Positions 9,153 to 15,832 of a DNA stretch of 64,000 nt are shown piece after piece. Made by a program: the position numbers and the translations under genes. Each line of letters opens with the position of its first letter. Position 1 is the first letter of the stretch. The notes under the pieces were generated by a model. It worked only from the letters and a program-made list of their open reading frames with translations, searched no databases and had not been told where the DNA came from. The stretch comes from DASQWP01 sp050697555 (GTDB taxonomy: Bacteria > Actinomycetota > Thermoleophilia > Gaiellales > Gaiellaceae). Location: NCBI GenBank assembly GCA_050697555.1, contig JBOHAD010000006.1, forward strand, positions 10,802-74,801, written 5' to 3'.

Positions 9153-9776
9153 ATGCATTTGACCGATTTCGTCCTGGCACACCTCCCGCGCCCGCCGGCT
9201 CGCGTTCTCGAAGTCGGCTGCGGGCGGGGAGACCTCGCCCGCGCGCTCGCCGCGGCCGGCCACGCGGTCACCGCGATCGACCCCGACGCCCCCGCGGGGC
9301 CGCTCTTCCGCCCCGTGACCCTCGAGGACTTCGCCGAGCGGGGCCCCTTCGATGCCGCCGTGGCGAGCCGCTCGCTCCACCACGTTCCCGACCTCGCCGC
9401 CGCTCTCGAGAAGATCGCGACCCTCCTTCGGCCGGGCGGCGTGCTCGTCCTGAACGACTTCGCGAAGGAGCGTCTCGAGGGATCAACCGCCGAGTGGTAC
9501 TACGGCCGGCGCCGCGCCCTCGCTGCCGCGGGCGGGAAGGAGGCGCCCCACACGTTCCACGAGTGCCTGCACGAGGAGCATGCCGACATCCATGCGTACG
9601 GAGAGATGCGCCGCGAGCTCGACCGCCGCTTCGCCGAGCGCTTCTTCGCGTGGTTGCCGTACCTCCACGGCGAGCTCGAGGGCGTCGTCTCGGAGGAGCT
9701 CGAGCGGTCGCTCGTCGAGGCGGGCGCGATTCAGGCCGCGGGCTTCCGCTACGTGGGCGAGACTGCGCGCCGGTGA
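9153..9776 (+). CDS. Class I SAM-dependent methyltransferase
   Basis: A protein of 207 residues. The SAM-binding motif I is VLEVGCGRGDLARALA (residues 19-34), motif II contains VTAIDPDAP, and the post-motif region SRSLHHVPDLAAAL resembles UbiE/Methyltransf_11 enzymes. A C-terminal extension of about 80 acidic and aromatic residues (HECLHEEHADIHAYGEMR) probably forms the substrate pocket. The substrate is not predictable. Its TGA overlaps the GTG of the following ornithine cyclodeaminase-family gene (GTGA), so the two are coupled. It starts 17 bp from the divergent lyase gene. Confidence 0.8.
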   Translation: MHLTDFVLAHLPRPPARVLEVGCGRGDLARALAAAGHAVTAIDPDAPAGPLFRPVTLEDFAERGPFDAAVASRSLHHVPDLAAALEKIATLLRPGGVLVLNDFAKERLEGSTAEWYYGRRRALAAAGGKEAPHTFHECLHEEHADIHAYGEMRRELDRRFAERFFAWLPYLHGELEGVVSEELERSLVEAGAIQAAGFRYVGETARR

Positions 9777-10738
9777 AGGTACCCGTCTTCTCCGCGCGCC
9801 ATGTCCTCGGCGCGCTCGACCCGTCCGAGGCCGTCGAGGCCGTGCGCCGAGCCTTCCTCGAATACGCGCGCGGAGCCTGGCAGATGCCCGCGAAGGTCTA
9901 CGTCGAGGCTCCCGGGGGCGACTTCCGCGCGATGCCCGCCTCCGGCGGCGGCTACGCGGTGCTCAAGTGGGTCACGTCCTTCCCCGGGAACCCCGAGCGG
10001 GGCCTGCCCACCGTGGGCGGGGTCGTCCTCCTCTCCGACGCGAGCACGGGCGAGCTTCGGGCGGAGCTGGACGCGGGCGCCGTCACGGCCCTGCGGACGG
10101 GCGCGGCCGCGGTGCTCGCGGCGGAGACGCTCGCGCGGCCTACCCCGGCCGCCGCGGCCGTCATCGGCTGCGGCGTGAACGGCCGCGCGGTCGCCCACGC
10201 CTTCGTCGCCCGGGAAAGGGCGGTGCTCCTCTGGGACGCGCGACCCGGCCAGGCGCAGCTCGTCGCCGAGGAGCTGGGGCCGGAGGCGTCCGTCGCGGGC
10301 GACCTCGCCGAGGCGTTCGCGGCGGACGTCGTGGCGACGGTGACGCCGGGCCGGGCACTCCTCTTCGAGGCCGGCGGGCTCCACGCGGGCCAGCACGTGA
10401 GCCTCATGGGCGCGGACGGGCCGGGGAAGGCCGAGGTCGCCGTCGACGAGCTCCTGCGCGCCCGCGTCGTCTGCGACGACTGGGAGCAGGCGAGCCACAC
10501 GGGCGACATCGCCCGCGCCGCCGAGGCCGGGCAGCTCGCCCGGGAGGACGTCGCCGAGCTCGGACATGTGCTCCTCGGCGAGGAGCCCGGGCGCTCGAGC
10601 GAGGACGAGATCACGCTCTTCGACTCCACCGGCCTCGCCGTGCAGGACCTCGCGGTCGCCGTCGCCGTCTACGAGCGCTACCGCGAGGACCTGGGCACCT
10701 CCGACTTCGAGGGCGTGTCCGAGGTCGACCTGGGCTAG
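9773..10738 (+). CDS. Ornithine cyclodeaminase / mu-crystallin family protein
   Basis: A protein of 321 residues. The GTG start overlaps the preceding stop. The family-typical region VLKWVTSFPGNPERGLPTVGG carries the substrate-binding lysine; it is followed by DAGAVTALRTGAAA and the NAD-binding VIGCGVNGRAVAHAF (residues 120-134). Members act as ornithine cyclodeaminases, ketimine reductases or L-alanine/lysine-type dehydrogenases, and sequence alone does not separate them. The neighbour is a methyltransferase and not an arginine-pathway gene, which argues against assuming ornithine as substrate. The length and motifs are complete. Confidence 0.85.
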   Translation: MKVPVFSARHVLGALDPSEAVEAVRRAFLEYARGAWQMPAKVYVEAPGGDFRAMPASGGGYAVLKWVTSFPGNPERGLPTVGGVVLLSDASTGELRAELDAGAVTALRTGAAAVLAAETLARPTPAAAAVIGCGVNGRAVAHAFVARERAVLLWDARPGQAQLVAEELGPEASVAGDLAEAFAADVVATVTPGRALLFEAGGLHAGQHVSLMGADGPGKAEVAVDELLRARVVCDDWEQASHTGDIARAAEAGQLAREDVAELGHVLLGEEPGRSSEDEITLFDSTGLAVQDLAVAVAVYERYREDLGTSDFEGVSEVDLG

Positions 10739-10746
10739 TTGTAGTC

Positions 10747-11613
10747 CTAGCCGGACGGGCGGAGGCGCTTCTCGAACACCTCGTAGGTGCGCTCCTTGCG
10801 CATCCCTACTCGCTCGTAGAGGCGCCAGGCCTGCGTCGGGTTGTTCGAGAGCACCTTCAGCGATACGCGGGACACGCCGCGATCCCCGAACACGCGGAAT
10901 GTCCGGCGCAAGAGGGTTTCTCCAAGGCCGCGGCGGCGCCACGCTGGATGTACGACGAGATCCTTCACGTAGCCCTCCTTCCAGTTGAGCGCCGCGGCCG
11001 CGAGCCCTCCGACCGACTCCGCCAGGAACCAGACGTCGGGGTCGAAGCTCGGGTCGTCGAGCATCACCCGTCGCCACTCGTCGAAGGGCACCGGCCGGTG
11101 TTCCGGCTCGGCCGCGTACGCCTCGTCGAGGAGCTCCTTCACCGGCGCCGCATCGTCCATTCGGAAGGTCCGCACCTCGATCCCGGCAGGCGAGGGCGGC
11201 TCGGCGACCGCTACCTCCGCGAGATCGACGCCCATGAGCCAGATCTCCCACGCCTTCTCGTAGCCGTTCGCACGGAGAAACGGCGCTGCCGCCGGCTCGA
11301 GCGTGACCGCATCCGCCTGGACGACGTCGAGCGCGGCAGCTCCCTCGGCCGCGCGGAGGAGTCGGGTGCCGATGCCCCGCCGCCGGGCCTCTGGGCGGAC
11401 GAGCACCACGAGGTCCTCGCCTCGGACGGCGCTCGTGCCGACCACCCGCTTTCCCTCCCAGGCGGTGAACCCGCTCCAGAGGTCCCAGGTGTTGCGCAGG
11501 TGCTCGAGGGTGAACTCAGGGGCCCCGTAGAGCGCACGGTGGCAGGCCGCGACGACCTCGTAGGTCGGCTCGAGGTCCTCCCGGCTGGCGTCGCGGATCG
11601 CGACGTCAGCCAC
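10747..11613 (-). CDS. Tandem GNAT-domain N-acetyltransferase
   Basis: A protein of 288 residues with two GNAT folds. The N-terminal copy has the acetyl-CoA loop VRPEARRRGIGTRLL (about residues 73-87) and the C-terminal copy has VHPAWRRRGLGETLLRR (about residues 222-238) followed by NNPTQAWRLYERVGM. The tandem design resembles mycothiol synthase MshD, but nothing here shows mycothiol dependence, so the substrate is left open. The GTG start overlaps the end of the rhodanese gene by eight bases, implying coupling. It is convergent with the ornithine cyclodeaminase-family gene. Confidence 0.75.
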   Translation of the reverse strand: MADVAIRDASREDLEPTYEVVAACHRALYGAPEFTLEHLRNTWDLWSGFTAWEGKRVVGTSAVRGEDLVVLVRPEARRRGIGTRLLRAAEGAAALDVVQADAVTLEPAAAPFLRANGYEKAWEIWLMGVDLAEVAVAEPPSPAGIEVRTFRMDDAAPVKELLDEAYAAEPEHRPVPFDEWRRVMLDDPSFDPDVWFLAESVGGLAAAALNWKEGYVKDLVVHPAWRRRGLGETLLRRTFRVFGDRGVSRVSLKVLSNNPTQAWRLYERVGMRKERTYEVFEKRLRPSG

Positions 11614-12331
11614 GCTCGACCGGAAGGCCGCGCGACGACCAGTCGCTCCACGAGCCCGGGTAGAGCTTCGCCGCTCGACCTGCTCGCTCGAGGGCGAGCA
11701 CGTCCACGCAAGCGGTGATGCCGGAGCCGCAGTAGACGACGATCTCCTCGGCCTCGAGGACCTCCCCGGGAAGGCGCGGGTCGCCGAACGGGACGTTCAC
11801 CGCTCCGGGGATGTGGCCCGCGACGGGGTCGATGGGCTCCACCTCCCCGCGGTAGCGCTCCGGGGCGCGGGCGTCGACGACGGCGAGCCCCTCCTCGCCG
11901 AGACGCTCCGCGAGCTCCTCGGCCTCCAGGGTGTCGCCGGCACGCGGCCGCACGACGAACTCGGCCTGCTCGATGGACTCCTCGCCCGCCCGGAGCGGCC
12001 CGGCCCAGGGATCGAGGCCGCCGTCGATGACGGCCACGTCCTCGTGGCCGAAGTGGCGCAGGAGCCACCAGAGGCGCGCGGCTCCGCCCGTCGTGCCCTG
12101 GTCGTAGGCGACAGCGAACACGCCCGCCCCGATGCCCGCCCTTTCCGCCGACCGGGCGAACTCCGCGGGCGCAGGGAGCGGGTGCCGGCCGCCTGGGCTC
12201 GCCGGCGGCGCCGAGAGCTCGCGCTCGACGTCCAGGAACGAGGCGCCCGGGATGTGCCCCTCGAGGTACAGCTCGCGCCCGCGCTCCGACTTGCCGAGCT
12301 CCCACCGGCAGTCCACGAACTGGTACCTCAC
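11606..12331 (-). CDS. Rhodanese-type sulfurtransferase (two domains)
   Basis: A protein of 241 residues. The N-terminal rhodanese domain has the classic FVDCRWEL and GHIPGASFLDVE but lacks the active cysteine. The C-terminal domain has DARAPERYRGE, GHIPGAVNVPF and the active-site loop VYCGSGITA, whose cysteine carries the persulfide. This fits thiosulfate or 3-mercaptopyruvate sulfurtransferases, slightly shorter than usual (about 280). The GTG start at 12331 lies four bases from the end of a 164-bp palindromic element, with no Shine-Dalgarno sequence between. Its mRNA leader would therefore be or include that element, unless transcription begins at the GTG. Confidence 0.85.
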   Translation of the reverse strand: MRYQFVDCRWELGKSERGRELYLEGHIPGASFLDVERELSAPPASPGGRHPLPAPAEFARSAERAGIGAGVFAVAYDQGTTGGAARLWWLLRHFGHEDVAVIDGGLDPWAGPLRAGEESIEQAEFVVRPRAGDTLEAEELAERLGEEGLAVVDARAPERYRGEVEPIDPVAGHIPGAVNVPFGDPRLPGEVLEAEEIVVYCGSGITACVDVLALERAGRAAKLYPGSWSDWSSRGLPVERG

Positions 12332-12334
12332 GCT

Positions 12335-12498
12335 AGTGTCCCTTCAGGTAATGCTGCCTAGCTTCTGGGTCGCGAGTACCAAGCCAGAGTCCCCACTCGC
12401 CCGCAGGCAAGGCTACAAGCCTTGGTAAGTGCGAGGGAGGGCACTGGCGCCGCGTAATCGCGGGCCAGAGGCAGGCGTGTATTGCCTGGAGGGACACT
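12335..12498. repeat. Near-palindromic 164-bp intergenic element, copy A
   Basis: The ends are inverted repeats (AGTGTCCCTTCAGG at the left, CCTGGAGGGACACT at the right). Inner segments also pair: GCCAGAGTCCCCACTCGC with GCGAGGGAGGGCACTGGC, and the tip CAAGGCTACAAGCCTTG is a hairpin. The whole element can therefore fold as one long imperfect stem-loop. A related copy in the same orientation lies at 57190-57351, roughly 80 percent identical by eye. It fills exactly the gap between the stop of the sugar dehydrogenase gene, which overlaps its right end, and the start of the rhodanese gene. It could be a MITE-like palindrome, an intercistronic processing signal or a structured leader RNA. Confidence 0.75.
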
Positions 12499-13627
12499 AA
12501 CCGCGTGCGAGCCTGTAGATGCCGCCGGCGTGGTCGGCAACGTAGAGCTCGCCGGCCCTGCCCTCGCCGAACGAGCTGATGGTCAGCGCCGTGTTGCGGA
12601 CGAGCCGCCGCTTGCCGACGACGCGACCGTCGGCGAACTTGAGCCGCCAGATGCGCCCCGAGCAGAGGTCGCCGAAGAAGTACCAGCCGCGCAGGCGCGC
12701 GGGGAGCCGGCCGCCGCGGTAAACGTGCCCGCCGGTCACCGAGCAGTTGCCGGACGAGTGGCTATAGACGTCGATCGGCCGGACGCGGCGTCCAGGGCCT
12801 CTGAGGCCGCCGCTCTGGCAACCGCTCAGCTTCCGCCCCTCGTAGCGATCCCACATGAAGTTCTCCGGCGTGCCGCCGAGCCTCGAGGCCCGGAGCGTCG
12901 AGATCTCCTCCCAGGCGCTCTGGCCCACGTCAGCGAGGTAGAGCCGGCCGTTCGCGCGGTCGAAGGCGTAGCGCCAGAGATTGCGGAGCCCGTAGCCGTC
13001 GATCCGCCAGCCGGCGCGAAGGTTGCGCGGATTCCTGCTGAGGAGCTTCCCCTTGCGCGAGGAGAGATTCTGCGCGCTCTCGTCCGGATCGCAGCTGCCG
13101 CCCCCGTCCCCGACCGAGACGTAGAGCCTTCCGTTCGGGCCGAAGGCGACAAGCCCGCCGTTGTGGTTCGTCCGCGAGGAGTGCTCGACGTCGAGAAGCA
13201 TGCGCCTCGACCTCCCCAGACCGCGGGTAAACCTCGAGTTGGCCCGGAAGCGGGCGACGCGCACGTCGCCCCCGTTGTCCGTGTAGTTGACGTAGAACAG
13301 CCGATCCGTCCTGTAGCGGGGCGAGAACGCAACCGAGAAGAGGCCGCGCTCGCCGCCGAAGGACACGAGGTGCTGGAGGTCGAGGAACCGGGTTTTCCTC
13401 CCTCGGTAAAGGCGCCAGATCACGCCGCGCTGCTCGACCACGAAGAGCGTGCCGCGCGGATCGCGATTGTTCGAGGCGACGTGCACCGGGGAAGAGAAGC
13501 CGCCGGCGACTCGCTTGAGCCGGAGCGCCGAGGCCGTCGACGGCACGACGAGCGCGAGCCCGAGCGCGGCGACGAGAACCCCCACGACCCCGAGACGGCG
13601 ATGCATCCGGCTCGGAGCGTAGCCCAT
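12497..13627 (-). CDS. Secreted PQQ-type sugar dehydrogenase-like beta-propeller (glucose/sorbosone dehydrogenase family)
   Basis: A protein of 376 residues from the ATG at 13627, which overlaps the preceding stop (TGATG). A second ATG at 13606 directly precedes a signal peptide (MHRRLGVVGVLVAALGLAL) and may be the real start. The mature part has the GSDH propeller signatures GFSSPVHVAS, ERGLFSVAFSP, HNGGLVAFGPNGRLYVSVGDGGG, GYGLRNLWRYAFD and TGGHVYRGG. Family enzymes oxidise sugars at the cell surface with pyrroloquinoline quinone, but many actinobacterial members have no proven cofactor. It probably acts outside the membrane. It is translationally coupled to the MBL hydrolase gene. Confidence 0.8.
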   Translation of the reverse strand: MGYAPSRMHRRLGVVGVLVAALGLALVVPSTASALRLKRVAGGFSSPVHVASNNRDPRGTLFVVEQRGVIWRLYRGRKTRFLDLQHLVSFGGERGLFSVAFSPRYRTDRLFYVNYTDNGGDVRVARFRANSRFTRGLGRSRRMLLDVEHSSRTNHNGGLVAFGPNGRLYVSVGDGGGSCDPDESAQNLSSRKGKLLSRNPRNLRAGWRIDGYGLRNLWRYAFDRANGRLYLADVGQSAWEEISTLRASRLGGTPENFMWDRYEGRKLSGCQSGGLRGPGRRVRPIDVYSHSSGNCSVTGGHVYRGGRLPARLRGWYFFGDLCSGRIWRLKFADGRVVGKRRLVRNTALTISSFGEGRAGELYVADHAGGIYRLARG

Positions 13628-14490
13628 CATGCGGCTGCCGTCTCCCCCCGCTTGTCCCAGTAGCGCCGGAGGCCGGCGTACGACTGCCAGAACGGCCCCG
13701 CCTGCTGGTACGCGTGCGCCGTCTCCGCGTCGGCTCCCGCTCGAAGCTCCTCCTCGGCCGCGCGCACGAACTCCTCCTCGCTCGCGCCCTCGCGGACACG
13801 CGCCGCCCATGTGCGCAGGCGACCCCGCATCTCCCGGACGTGCGAGCCGGGCTCCTCGACGACGCCGAAGTGCGGCAGGAAGAGGCGGGCCGGGCGCCGT
13901 TCCTCGATCGCGTCGAGCGTCCGCTCCCAGGCCTCGAGATCGACGTCGGGCGGCGGCGAGACCGGGGCGAGGAAGCGGGCCGGCGCGATGCGCACGCCCG
14001 CGGCGTCCCCGGCGAAGCAGGAGCCGTCCCCGGCGAGGTAGGAGACATGGTGCGACGCGTGGCCCGGCGTGGGAAAGGCCTCGAGGCCGAGCACGCGCTC
14101 GCCGACGATGCGGACGTTCTCCTCGGGGACCGGCAGGAGCTCGCCCCAGAGACGGTCGAAGTCGTCGCCGTAGAGCCGCCGCGCGCTCCGCTCGAGGCGG
14201 CTCGGTTCGACGACGTGCGGCGCCCCGACCTCGCTCACGTGGACGGTCAGGGCCGGATGCTCGCGCACGAGCGTTCCCGCAGCGCCGGCGTGGTCGAGAT
14301 GGATGTGCGTGAGCAGGAGGTGGCGAAGGTCGCCGACGCCGAGCCCGTGGGCGGCGAGCGCCTCGCGGAGCGCATCCGCGCAGCTCGCCGGGCCGCAGTC
14401 CACGAGCGCGGGCTCGTCGCCCGGAAGCAGGTAGGCGCCGATGACGCGCTCTCGCCCCAGATGGCGGAGGTCGAGGAGAGCCGGTTCCAC
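13627..14490 (-). CDS. MBL-fold metallo-hydrolase
   Basis: A protein of 287 residues. Metal-binding residues are all visible: THIHLDHAG (HxHxDH), the later GHASHH, FAGDAAG and LPHFG histidine/aspartate positions. After the MBL domain comes an alpha-helical C-terminal segment of about 70 residues, as in glyoxalase II-like or LACTB2-like hydrolases. The substrate is unknown; a thioester, lactone or nucleic acid phosphodiester are family options. The GTG start is six bases after a TAGCGT box that also contains the stop codon of the copper lipoprotein gene. Its end overlaps the sugar dehydrogenase start. Confidence 0.8.
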   Translation of the reverse strand: MEPALLDLRHLGRERVIGAYLLPGDEPALVDCGPASCADALREALAAHGLGVGDLRHLLLTHIHLDHAGAAGTLVREHPALTVHVSEVGAPHVVEPSRLERSARRLYGDDFDRLWGELLPVPEENVRIVGERVLGLEAFPTPGHASHHVSYLAGDGSCFAGDAAGVRIAPARFLAPVSPPPDVDLEAWERTLDAIEERRPARLFLPHFGVVEEPGSHVREMRGRLRTWAARVREGASEEEFVRAAEEELRAGADAETAHAYQQAGPFWQSYAGLRRYWDKRGETAAA

Positions 14491-14499
14491 GCCGGCACG

Positions 14500-14898
14500 C
14501 TACTCGACGGTGAGCGTTCCCTCCATGCCGGCCGTCCGATGGCCCGGGACCGAGCAGAAGAACGTGTACGTTCCAGGCTCGAGGGTCACGGTGACACTCG
14601 CGGTGTCCTCGGTGATGACCTCCGTGGCGCCGCCCTCTACGTCCTCGATCGTGACGTCGTGCGGCATGGACGACTCGTTCGTGAGCTCGATCGTGATCTC
14701 CCCGGCCTGCGCCGTGAGCTCGGTCTGGTCGTAGGCGAGGGCGCCGCCTGGGTCGGCCGCGATCTGGATCGTCTGACCGTCGCCTCCGTCCGCGGCCGGC
14801 GGCTCGTCGGCCTCGCCGTTGTCGTCGCCTCCGCAGGCCGCGAATCCCAGGCCGAGAGCCGCAAGCACGAGAAGGATCGTCAGGACGCGTCGTGTCAT
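14500..14898 (-). CDS. Plastocyanin-like type 1 copper lipoprotein
   Basis: A protein of 132 residues. A signal peptide ends in the lipobox LGFAACGG with Cys22 as lipidation site, followed by an acidic Gly/Asp linker. The cupredoxin domain keeps all four type 1 copper ligands: His80 (MPHDV), Cys115, His120 (FFCSVPGHR) and Met125. It probably carries single electrons on the outer face of the cytoplasmic membrane. The start overlaps the stop of the upstream multi-pass membrane protein gene (ATGA) with GGGAGG just ahead, so the two are a unit. Confidence 0.88.
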   Translation of the reverse strand: MTRRVLTILLVLAALGLGFAACGGDDNGEADEPPAADGGDGQTIQIAADPGGALAYDQTELTAQAGEITIELTNESSMPHDVTIEDVEGGATEVITEDTASVTVTLEPGTYTFFCSVPGHRTAGMEGTLTVE

Positions 14899-15809
14899 CG
14901 GGTTCCTCCCTTTCGCAGTCGTTGGAATCTAGCTACGCGCGGAGCGGCGAGGTGGATGAGGACCGCTGTCGCCACCATGGCGGCCCAGGCCGGCGTGAGA
15001 GCGGGCCGGGTCATCTCGGGCAAGTCGAAGGACGTCGTGCCGCGCTTGACGAGCTGCTCGAGCCAGAAGTCCTGGAGCACGTTGGCGAGCCCGTACACGA
15101 GCATGAGCGCGAGGTAGAACGCGAGGAGCGGGCGGACTCGGCGGCTCGCCTGCGGGACGACACGGGAGAGGGCGAGCGCCGTGAGCGCGAGGAGCGTGCC
15201 GTCCAGACCGTGGTGGTGGCCGAGGTGGACGGCGCGGAGCTGCGGCTGACCGGGCTCGGGGCGCGGCTCGTCCGAGAGGAAGGGGCCGCCGAGCGAAAAG
15301 CCGAGGTCCGCGGCGATCCAGGGGAGCGCCGCGACGACGAGAAGGGCCGCGAGGGCGAGGCGAACGGCGTCCCAGCCGCTCCAGGCCACGCGCCTGCCGA
15401 GGCCGTCGCGGCCGACCGCAAGCGCCGTGAGAGCGACTGCGACGGCAACGCCTGCCGCGGGAATCGCGTTGACCACGCGGGCGTCGAGGTCGGCCTGGTC
15501 GACGACGCCGGGCCAGGCGACGCCGGCGCAGAGGACGCCCGCGACGGCGGCGACCGCCGAGGTCGCAGGGCGACCGAAACGGTCGGCGACCACGAGGAGG
15601 ACGGCAATCGCCGCCAGCGCCGTGGGGTAGTTGAGGAAGACGAGCGCGCGCCCGAAGCCGCCTGCGAGGCCTTCCTCGTCGACGTTGTAGAGCTCGGCGG
15701 TCGGAAGGCGCGCGTAGGTGACGACAACCGCGAGAGCGACGGCAGCGAAGGTGCCCCACGCGAGGAGCACCTCGCGGACGCCCGGCACGCCCTCTTTGTG
15801 CCCGTCCAA
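14895..15809 (-). CDS. Multi-pass membrane protein coupled to copper lipoprotein
   Basis: A protein of 304 residues with about eight hydrophobic helices. A loop of about 25 residues rich in Pro and charge is followed by HLGHHHGLDGT, a histidine cluster at a helix boundary that could bind metal or heme. The C-terminal third includes LVYGLANVLQDFWLEQL. I do not recognise the family. The TTG start lies nine bases from a TAGTCT box and suggests a leaderless transcript. Overlap with the copper lipoprotein start suggests a shared redox or copper role, which is inference from context. Confidence 0.55.
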   Translation of the reverse strand: MDGHKEGVPGVREVLLAWGTFAAVALAVVVTYARLPTAELYNVDEEGLAGGFGRALVFLNYPTALAAIAVLLVVADRFGRPATSAVAAVAGVLCAGVAWPGVVDQADLDARVVNAIPAAGVAVAVALTALAVGRDGLGRRVAWSGWDAVRLALAALLVVAALPWIAADLGFSLGGPFLSDEPRPEPGQPQLRAVHLGHHHGLDGTLLALTALALSRVVPQASRRVRPLLAFYLALMLVYGLANVLQDFWLEQLVKRGTTSFDLPEMTRPALTPAWAAMVATAVLIHLAAPRVARFQRLRKGGTR

Positions 15810-15817
15810 AGCGGGCC

Positions 15818-15824
15818 TAGACTA
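15818..15824. promoter_or_regulatory. Shared palindromic -10 element for two divergent leaderless genes
   Basis: The 23-bp gap between the TTG at 15809 and the ATG at 15833 contains CTAGACTAG. Read rightwards it gives TAGACT (15818-15823), nine bases before the ATG; read leftwards it gives TAGTCT (15824-15819), nine bases before the TTG. A rightward -35-like TTGTGC lies 16 bp upstream at 15796-15801. No ribosome-binding site fits on either side, so both messages probably start at their first codon. Confidence 0.5.
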
Positions 15825-15832
15825 GCCTTGCG

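Noticed and set aside
10747..11613. Mycothiol synthase (mshD)
   Set aside because: Tandem GNAT domains fit, but no other mycothiol gene is nearby and diagnostic residues cannot be confirmed; kept as a general acetyltransferase.
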